18,648 bases of DNA from an uncultured Mycoplasmatota bacterium (lineage in GTDB: Bacteria > Bacillota_I > Bacilli_A > RF39 > UBA660): positions 1 through 18,648 of the forward strand of contig USRP01000021.1 of the NCBI GenBank assembly GCA_900557185.1. Reading direction: 5' to 3'. Shown here piece by piece: positions 13,785 to 18,648 of this stretch (position 1 is its first letter; each line of letters begins with the position of its first letter). Both the position numbers and the translations under genes were made by a program. Below the pieces are notes generated by a model, which was not told where the DNA came from, did not search any database, and was given only the letters and a program-made list of their open reading frames with translations.

Positions 13785-15176
13785 ATGAGATGGTTACAAA
13801 AATTAGAAGATTTATTTCAAATAAAAATTGATAAAGAACAATATCAAGTAATTACTGATGAACATTTATGTTTACAAGTGATTGCTGGAGCAGGTAGTGG
13901 TAAAACATTTACAATATGTTGTAAAGTATATTATTTGGTTTGTGTAAAGAAAGTGCCAGCATATAAAATTGTAGTGTTATCTTATACCAATTATGCTTGT
14001 TCTGAAATACAGAATTATTTTAAAAAAATGAATTTAAAGATTGAGGTGATGACATTCCATAAGTTTGCTTTAAATATTTTAAAGTTAAATCATATTTCTT
14101 ATCATATTGAGACTGATGTAAAACGCATTATAGCGCCTTTTATAGAGGAGTTACGAACGAATGATAGAAATTACTATGAAGATCTAATATTGTCGTATAG
14201 GGCGACAAATTACCTGAAAAAACGACTGTTGAAATACTGTTATCACATTCTTTGGAAAATAAAAAAAGAAGATATTCCCAATTGGTTAGAATCTTCTATT
14301 TTACACGATTTACAAAATACAGATCATTCCACATTAACGGTAAAATTAGAACAATATAAACAAAATAACCATATTTTATTCTTTTCTGATATGGTATCAA
14401 CTGCATTCGATTTATTAACAAAAGGAGATGCGATACTAAAAGATTATTCTTATCTATTTATCGATGAATTTCAAGATATTTCTAAAGAACGTTTTGAATT
14501 TATTTATCAATTTCATCAGTTAACAAACTGCCATATCATTGTTGTCGGTGATGATTATCAAAGTATATATCAATTTGCTGATTCCGATGTATATTATTTT
14601 GTCCATTTTCTAGATTACTATGAACATAGTCATCAAATCTTTTTAAATCATACTTATCGTAATAGCCAAGAACTTTTGGAATATGCGAAACAAGTAATAT
14701 TGAGAAATCAGAATCAAATTCATAAAGTTTTATATTCAGATAAGCATTTAACAATGCCGATTCAAAGTTATTATTATTCTGATAATCGTTCTTATGTTAG
14801 GTCTTTAGTACAAATTTTAAAGTTAATTTTTGAAGAAAAACAAGCAAAAAAAGTTTTAATCTTATCAAGATATCAATTTGATTTAGAGATTGTAAAAGAG
14901 AAACAAGTCAATCAACTGTTAAGAAAATGTCCATCAGAGATAAAGATTGATATGTTAACCATTCATAAAGCAAAAGGATTAGGATATGATGTCGTTATTT
15001 TTTTGAATTTAAGACAAGGTAAATACGGTTTTCCAAGTACAGAAATGGAAGTTGATCTAGAAGAAGAAAGAAGACTTTTTTATGTCGCATTGACGAGAAC
15101 GAAAAGTTACGTATATTTATTAATTCCAAAGAAAAATCCCTCTATTTTTGTAGAGGAACTTCTTACTTTGAAGTAG
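13785..15176 (+). CDS. Compact UvrD/Rep-family superfamily 1 DNA helicase
   Basis: A 463-residue cytoplasmic protein carrying the full motif set of UvrD-like helicases: Q-motif region IDKEQYQVIT, Walker A AGAGSGKT (34-41), LSYTNYACSEI (Ia), FIDEFQDIS (motif II, D227), VVGDDYQSIYQFADSD (III), NHTYRNSQEL (IV), TIHKAKGLGYDVVIF (V) and EEERRLFYVALTRTK (VI). Full UvrD/PcrA proteins are about 720 residues, so the 1B/2B accessory regions are much reduced. The frame is open upstream to 13671, but that part would overlap the preceding gene and its terminator; ATG 13785 begins the conserved sequence. No Shine-Dalgarno site is seen. The 3' end overlaps the convergent gene by 14 bases. The role is probably DNA repair or restart; a link to the T4SS is untested. 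Confidence 0.92.
   Translation: MRWLQKLEDLFQIKIDKEQYQVITDEHLCLQVIAGAGSGKTFTICCKVYYLVCVKKVPAYKIVVLSYTNYACSEIQNYFKKMNLKIEVMTFHKFALNILKLNHISYHIETDVKRIIAPFIEELRTNDRNYYEDLILSYRATNYLKKRLLKYCYHILWKIKKEDIPNWLESSILHDLQNTDHSTLTVKLEQYKQNNHILFFSDMVSTAFDLLTKGDAILKDYSYLFIDEFQDISKERFEFIYQFHQLTNCHIIVVGDDYQSIYQFADSDVYYFVHFLDYYEHSHQIFLNHTYRNSQELLEYAKQVILRNQNQIHKVLYSDKHLTMPIQSYYYSDNRSYVRSLVQILKLIFEEKQAKKVLILSRYQFDLEIVKEKQVNQLLRKCPSEIKIDMLTIHKAKGLGYDVVIFLNLRQGKYGFPSTEMEVDLEEERRLFYVALTRTKSYVYLLIPKKNPSIFVEELLTLK
15132..15156 (-). terminator. terminator of the HdeD-like gene, inside the helicase coding sequence
   Basis: On the minus strand CCTCTA and TAGAGG form a six-base-pair stem followed by GATTTTTC. It begins seven bases after the stop of the minus-strand gene and lies in the last codons of the convergent helicase gene. 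Confidence 0.55.
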
Positions 15177-16440
15177 TATTGGTATAGATTTTACGATATA
15201 CTACTTTTCCATTTTTCTTTAAAAATTCACGGTTTAAATAATCATAATAACTTCCTGGAGTTAATAAACCATTAAACTCTAAGATATGTAACCCAACTCC
15301 ATTTAAAATATTTTCCACTAAACCAGTACAGTTTGTTTTTAAAACAAAGAATTTTTTCCATTTCCCTTTTGTCACTTTTTTAAACTTACCATTGGCTAAT
15401 TTATATATTTCACTAGACATATCATGGTATTCCCCTTTAGGAAATTTTCCCATTTCTGACAATTGTAAATCAGGGTAGTAATCTTCGACATTAGTTGTAA
15501 TTAATTTATGAATTCTCTTTTTCACAATTTCTTTTTCTTTTTTAGTAAGTGCGATACCAAAAACTACTAAATATCTTTTTTTATTTTGTAGAGCATATTG
15601 AATATATGTATCACGATCAGCAATACAAATGACCCCGTCTCCAATCGCATCGAATAATTTTCTAGAATGCATATCATAATTCCCGTAGGAATATGTTTTC
15701 CCCTCAAAAGAGACTTCAATATGTCCAAATGAAGCAGAGCCTGAATTGGCTAAATGAATAATCACTTCAATATCTGCCTTTTTAGAATTCTTCTTCGTTG
15801 CTTCAATCATCGTTTCATCTGGTTCTTTTTCTAAAATTTCATTGATTAATGTAATTAGTTTACGAGGAATAAAAGCTGCAATTAAAATAGGAAGTGAGAT
15901 ACGAACTTTATTTTTTAAACGATCAGGAATTATTTCTGATATAAAACTATTTAATTGTGAAATACCGTACAATCCAAAATAAATACCGATAATTAACATA
16001 ACATATGGATATTTGGCAGTAGGGTGTAACATCAAGAACAAGGCTAATGTGAATTTTGTCAGAAAGGCAACTAAGACAAGAAGACGACCACGGATATGAT
16101 TCTTCTTGTATAAAGCGTAGTTAATTGCTTCAATCATCGCATGAACGAGTAAATAAAGTCCTAAAATAATTGATAAACTACCTTGAAAGAAGGTGGGATG
16201 CCAATAAATAAACAAGGCGAAACCAATATCTAAAAAAGCACGTACTAACATATTTATTTTTTGTTTTTTAGTAAGTACTTGAATACATTGTAAAACCGCA
16301 TCTAATAATATTCCTAAGCACAATAAATATAAAAGTATATTCACTGTAAAACCAGTGTGAAAAACACATAAAAAACTGCCTATTAAAAAGAGAATTGCCG
16401 AAATAAAATAAGTTGTTGAATTGATTGTTTTCTTTAACAT
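15163..16440 (-). CDS. HdeD-like (DUF308) membrane domain fused to a putative permuted NlpC/P60-type domain
   Basis: A 425-residue protein. Residues 5-170 contain six hydrophobic helices arranged in three pairs, with an internal-repeat look (FIYWHP..., FLMLHP...), as in HdeD/DUF308 proteins. A linker leads to a soluble domain (about 225-420) with SASFGHIEVSFEGKTYSYGNYD (H240), DGVICIADRD, and later KTNCTGLVENIL (N370-C371) and a TPGSYYDYL end. The order His then Cys, with NC before a hydrophobic helix, is that of circularly permuted NlpC/P60 (LRAT/YiiX-like) enzymes, which act as thiol hydrolases or acyltransferases. Domain assignment is by motif reading only. It is monocistronic, with AAAGGAGGTG before the ATG, and converges on the helicase gene. 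Confidence 0.75.
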   Translation of the reverse strand: MLKKTINSTTYFISAILFLIGSFLCVFHTGFTVNILLYLLCLGILLDAVLQCIQVLTKKQKINMLVRAFLDIGFALFIYWHPTFFQGSLSIILGLYLLVHAMIEAINYALYKKNHIRGRLLVLVAFLTKFTLALFLMLHPTAKYPYVMLIIGIYFGLYGISQLNSFISEIIPDRLKNKVRISLPILIAAFIPRKLITLINEILEKEPDETMIEATKKNSKKADIEVIIHLANSGSASFGHIEVSFEGKTYSYGNYDMHSRKLFDAIGDGVICIADRDTYIQYALQNKKRYLVVFGIALTKKEKEIVKKRIHKLITTNVEDYYPDLQLSEMGKFPKGEYHDMSSEIYKLANGKFKKVTKGKWKKFFVLKTNCTGLVENILNGVGLHILEFNGLLTPGSYYDYLNREFLKKNGKVVYRKIYTNTTSK

Positions 16441-16469
16441 AACTCGCCACCTCCTTTTTAATAAGTTAT

Positions 16470-16475
16470 ATTATA
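16470..16475 (-). promoter_or_regulatory. candidate -10 box for the HdeD-like gene
   Basis: TATAAT on the minus strand lies about 30 bases before the start codon and upstream of AAAGGAGGTG. The -35 region is weak (TATTTT). It is divergent from the strong promoter at 16508-16536. Confidence 0.5.
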
Positions 16476-16507
16476 CTATAAAATGATAAAGAAAAATAGC
16501 TAACTAC

Positions 16508-16536
16508 TTGAAAAAGCAAATAAAATTTTATATAAT
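16508..16536 (+). promoter_or_regulatory. sigma-A promoter of the acidic-protein gene
   Basis: TTGAAA (16508-16513) and TATAAT (16531-16536) are 17 bases apart, followed by AAAGGAGG before the ATG at 16563. Expected to be a strong promoter. Confidence 0.85.
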
Positions 16537-16562
16537 GTTATATATAATAAAGGAGGATAAAA

Positions 16563-17600
16563 ATGGGGAAGGTAAATATAAAATTAAATGGAATGGATAC
16601 AGTGGTAGACGCAATCCGTTATTTTAAAGATCAAGGAACAGAATTTTTTATCTATACATTAGGTGAATTAGATAATCAAGCTTATCAAATTTCATATGTT
16701 ACAAAAGTAGAAGCAGGAAAAGGACAACTTTTAAACAATGAAGAGTGGGGAAAAATTAAAGAATTGATTAAACAAATTGTACGTGAAAGTAAATTAGCAC
16801 AAGATACAATTGAAGATAAAAGTTTTCAAGAAGTAGAGGGTTTAGATGTATTGTATACAAAACCATTTAAATTACCTATGAGTTCTACTAATTTATTACG
16901 CGTTCAAAATATCCCTGAAGAAAAGATTGAGGTAGAATTAGAAAATGATATTGACCCAGTCCTTCCAAATGAATATACTTTTGATGCAACAAAAGAAGTA
17001 GAAGAAAAAGAAGAAGCTTTAGAACTACCAGAATTAGAACCATCAAAAATGATTCAATTCGATGAATTTGCGGAAGAAACTCCAAATCATGATGAGTTTG
17101 AAGATAAATTAGATATCAATCAATTTGAAGAAATGACTTTATCAGATTTACCTGAAACAGATCCACTTATGGAAGTAGAAGAGATGCCTCAAGTAGAGGA
17201 AGTACAAAATGAAGAACCAGTACTTGAAACTCCAAATGTTGTAGAAACACCACAAAAGGATCAAACAATTATGAATTTAGAAAATATGAAAACAGATATT
17301 ACAAAAGATACAATGACAAATCCTGTTGTATCTAAAGAATTATCAGATCCTACTTTTACACCAATGGATCCATTTAAAGGTAATCATGAAAAATCACAAG
17401 GTTTTATCCGTGGTATCTATAATAGTTTATTCGATAAAGAAGAAAGTCATAAGTCAGAAGAGTTAAAACCAATTGATTTAGATGCTTATGAAGAACCAAA
17501 ACAAGTAGAAGAAAAACCTTCAGTAGACTATGCACAATTAGAAAATGAAATTTCAGAATTGCGTAAACAAATTGCTGAACTTACAAAAAAGATAGGATAG
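16563..17600 (+). CDS. Acidic, largely disordered protein of unknown function
   Basis: A 345-residue protein with no recognised domain. Residues 1-115 look folded (MGKVNIKLNGMDTVVDAIRY..., alternating strands and helices, FFIYTLGEL). Residues ~120-320 are strongly acidic, rich in Glu, Pro, Val and Thr, and probably disordered. The end (about 320-345, LENEISELRKQIAEL) is a short leucine-heptad coiled coil, suggesting oligomerisation. No signal peptide or membrane segment is present, so it should be cytoplasmic. It has its own promoter and tandem downstream terminators. The N-terminal domain could bind a partner, but there is no basis for assigning a function. Confidence 0.82.
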   Translation: MGKVNIKLNGMDTVVDAIRYFKDQGTEFFIYTLGELDNQAYQISYVTKVEAGKGQLLNNEEWGKIKELIKQIVRESKLAQDTIEDKSFQEVEGLDVLYTKPFKLPMSSTNLLRVQNIPEEKIEVELENDIDPVLPNEYTFDATKEVEEKEEALELPELEPSKMIQFDEFAEETPNHDEFEDKLDINQFEEMTLSDLPETDPLMEVEEMPQVEEVQNEEPVLETPNVVETPQKDQTIMNLENMKTDITKDTMTNPVVSKELSDPTFTPMDPFKGNHEKSQGFIRGIYNSLFDKEESHKSEELKPIDLDAYEEPKQVEEKPSVDYAQLENEISELRKQIAELTKKIG

Positions 17601-17616
17601 TAATATCCTATTTTTC
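17592..17616 (+). terminator. intrinsic terminator of the acidic-protein gene
   Basis: ATAGGATA (17592-17599) pairs with TATCCTAT (17604-17611), extended by a G-U pair, followed by TTTTC. It overlaps the stop codon. Confidence 0.75.
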
Positions 17617-17634
17617 TTAAATTGAAATTTCAAT

Positions 17635-17658
17635 CGCACCACTTGGTGTGTTTTTTTT
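17635..17658 (+). terminator. second, tandem terminator
   Basis: CGCACC (17635-17640) pairs with GGTGTG (17645-17650) with one G-U pair, loop ACTT, followed by eight T. No gene lies between it and the terminator at 17592. A 14-base perfect palindrome (17621-17634) precedes it. Confidence 0.75.
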
Positions 17659-17676
17659 GATACGATAAAAGAGCCT

Positions 17677-17705
17677 AGGAGGACACATAGATGAATTATA
17701 CATAA
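17677..17705 (+). other. strong ribosome-binding site with a four-codon reading frame
   Basis: AGGAGG (17677-17682) is eight bases before ATG AAT TAT ACA TAA (17691-17705), encoding only MNYT. The frame and what follows form an inverted repeat (TGAATTAT with ATAATTCA, 17692-17709). No promoter is evident between the terminator at 17658 and this site. It could be a decayed gene start, a leader peptide or chance. Confidence 0.3.
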
Positions 17706-17708
17706 TTC

Positions 17709-17739
17709 AAAAAAAGATAGGGTATGATATCCTATCTTT
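17709..17739 (-). terminator. distal terminator of the tRNA operon
   Basis: On the minus strand a 12-bp stem (17728-17739 with 17713-17724, one G-U pair, loop TCA) is followed by a seven-base T run. It lies downstream of tRNA-Lys. Confidence 0.7.
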
Positions 17740-17747
17740 GTATATAG

Positions 17748-17777
17748 ATAAAAGAAAAATGAACAAAACTGTTCATT
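17748..17777 (-). terminator. proximal terminator of the tRNA operon
   Basis: On the minus strand AATGAACA and TGTTCATT (17777-17770 with 17765-17758) form a perfect eight-base-pair stem with loop GTTT, followed by TTTCTTTT. It starts 12 bases after the CCA end of tRNA-Lys. Confidence 0.75.
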
Positions 17778-17788
17778 GAAATTCTAGA

Positions 17789-17864
17789 TGGTGTCCCGCT
17801 GGAGATTCGAACTCCAGACCCTTTGATTAAAAGTCAAATGCTCTACCGACTGAGCTAGCGGAAC
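17789..17864 (-). tRNA. tRNA-Lys (anticodon TTT)
   Basis: A 76-nt cloverleaf: acceptor GTTCCGC/GCGGGAC with one G-U pair, D-arm with CTCAGTCGG, anticodon loop CTTTTAA (TTT), T-loop TTCGAAT and encoded CCA. It is the last gene of the five-gene operon. Confidence 0.95.
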
Positions 17865-17881
17865 ATTACATAAAAAATAAG

Positions 17882-17956
17882 TGGCTGCCTCGGCTAGATT
17901 CGAACTAGCGCATGCCACAGTCAAAGTGTGGTGCCTTACCGCTTGGCTACGAGGCA
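17882..17956 (-). tRNA. tRNA-Gln (anticodon TTG)
   Basis: A 75-nt cloverleaf with acceptor TGCCTCG/CGAGGCA, anticodon loop CTTTGAC (TTG), discriminator G, T-loop TTCGAAT and encoded CCA. Confidence 0.95.
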
Positions 17957-17976
17957 ATCTAGCCGGATATATAAAA

Positions 17977-18060
17977 TGGTGGGAGGAGATGGATTCGAAC
18001 CATCGAACCCGAAGGAACAGATTTACAGTCTGCCGCGTTTAGCCACTTCGCTACCTCTCC
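17977..18060 (-). tRNA. tRNA-Tyr (anticodon GTA), irregular acceptor stem
   Basis: An 84-nt class II tRNA with a long variable arm, anticodon loop CTGTAAA (GTA), T-arm GATGG/CCATC and encoded CCA. The acceptor arms read GGAGAGG and TCCTCCC; only three Watson-Crick pairs and two G-U pairs form, with A-C mismatches at positions 3-70 and 5-68. The rest of the tRNA looks normal. It may be a real variant, a tRNA needing repair, or a sequence error. Confidence 0.85.
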
Positions 18061-18066
18061 AAATAA

Positions 18067-18142
<76 letters not shown>

Positions 18143-18150
18143 AAAAAAAA

Positions 18151-18227
18151 TGGTGGGCGATATAGGACTCGAACCTATGACCCCTTGCTTGTAAGGCAAG
18201 TGCTCTAACCAACTGAGCTAATCGCCC
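18151..18227 (-). tRNA. tRNA-Val (anticodon TAC)
   Basis: A 77-nt cloverleaf with acceptor GGGCGAT/ATCGCCC, anticodon loop CTTACAA (TAC), T-loop TTCGAGT and encoded CCA. It is the first gene transcribed in the operon. Confidence 0.95.
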
Positions 18228-18246
18228 ATTTCACTGGACGTAATTA

Positions 18247-18275
18247 AATATATCATTTAAATATCTATTTGTCAA
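18247..18275 (-). promoter_or_regulatory. tRNA operon promoter
   Basis: On the minus strand TTGACA (18275-18270), 17 bases, then TATATT (18252-18247) preceded by TGA. The -35 box lies inside the last codons and ahead of the stop of the upstream S1-domain gene. The transcript should start about 12 bases before tRNA-Val. Confidence 0.85.
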
Positions 18276-18642
18276 TAGGATTTTCCGTATTTTTAATACT
18301 TTTTATTTTTTTTGCCACCCATATTGGTAATTTACTACCCAAAGTACTAAAACCACTAGCAGTTTCCACAATTTTTCTTCTTTTTGGCTTACCATTAATA
18401 CGATATTTAATATTTTTAATACCAAGTTTCAAATGAGCCTCTTCCTCATCAACCTCTAATATTTCAACATATATATGATCTCCAACATTTACAAAATCAG
18501 TAATATTTCTAACAAACCCCCTTGAAATTTCAGAAATATGAATCAAACCAGTATAAAACTCATCAAATGAAACAAAAGCCCCATATGGCTCAATACAAGT
18601 TACTGTCCCCTTAACAACTTTTCCCTTTTCATATTTTGCCAT
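18265..18642 (-). CDS. S1-domain RNA-binding protein, YugI/CvfD (GSP13)-like
   Basis: A 125-residue protein. Residues ~6-76 are one S1 OB-fold: GKVVKGTVTCIEPYGAFVSFD, GLIHISEIS, VGDHIYVEILEVDEEEAHLKLGIK. The rest is a basic tail (KPKRRK, AKKIKSIKN). Length and layout match the Firmicutes general stress protein 13 family (YugI of B. subtilis, CvfD of streptococci), which bind RNA or ribosomes and act in post-transcriptional control. The start is six bases from the right edge, so its ribosome-binding site and promoter are outside the window. Its 3' end carries the -35 box of the tRNA operon, and no terminator lies between them, so readthrough into the tRNAs is likely. Confidence 0.9.
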   Translation of the reverse strand: MAKYEKGKVVKGTVTCIEPYGAFVSFDEFYTGLIHISEISRGFVRNITDFVNVGDHIYVEILEVDEEEAHLKLGIKNIKYRINGKPKRRKIVETASGFSTLGSKLPIWVAKKIKSIKNTENPIDK

Positions 18643-18648
18643 ATAAAC

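Overview
The window is AT-rich bacterial DNA with Shine-Dalgarno sites of the AAGGAGG type, frequent TTG/GTG starts, hairpin-plus-T-run terminators at many gene ends, and tRNA genes with encoded CCA. TGA is used as a stop and tryptophan is read from TGG, so this is genetic code 11 rather than Mycoplasma code 4. A membrane-anchored peptidoglycan hydrolase implies a cell wall. Together this points to a low-GC Firmicute, perhaps an uncultured Bacilli/Erysipelotrichia-like lineage; the taxon cannot be fixed from the sequence alone.

Positions 3-341 hold the 3' end of a gene that may encode a MinD/ParA-like ATPase. Positions 403-11873 encode a Gram-positive-type type IV secretion system (T4SS). It comprises three VirB2-like pilin paralogues, each followed by its own terminator, a VirB6-like polytopic channel protein, a PrgI/VirB3-like protein, a VirB4 ATPase split into two overlapping genes, a SpoIID-like + CHAP cell-wall hydrolase, a membrane-anchored protein with two DxDGD motifs, and a VirD4/TraG coupling ATPase with a long NPFGG-repeat, coiled-coil and acidic tail. 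No relaxase, oriT-like feature, integrase, replication gene or attachment site is visible, and the flank is chromosomal housekeeping DNA. This looks like a resident T4SS rather than an ordinary conjugative element.

Positions 11918-15176 hold a small rhodanese, RmuC, a tail-anchored small protein and a compact UvrD-like helicase. On the minus strand, 15163-16440 encodes an HdeD-like membrane protein fused to what appears to be a circularly permuted NlpC/P60-type domain. A divergent gene (16563-17600) encodes an acidic, largely disordered protein with its own strong promoter. Positions 17592-17777 are dense in hairpins and terminators and contain a four-codon reading frame behind a perfect ribosome-binding site.

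Positions 17789-18227 hold a five-gene minus-strand tRNA operon (transcribed Val-Thr-Tyr-Gln-Lys), with a promoter whose -35 box lies in the last codons of the upstream gene, an S1-domain RNA-binding protein of the YugI/CvfD type (18265-18642). The tRNA-Tyr gene has a poorly paired acceptor stem.

The main candidate for an undescribed system is the relaxase-less T4SS with its terminator-punctuated triple pilin array, cysteine-rich extracellular parts, unusual SpoIID+CHAP hydrolase and long-tailed coupling protein. Its substrate (protein, DNA or DNA uptake) cannot be decided from the sequence.
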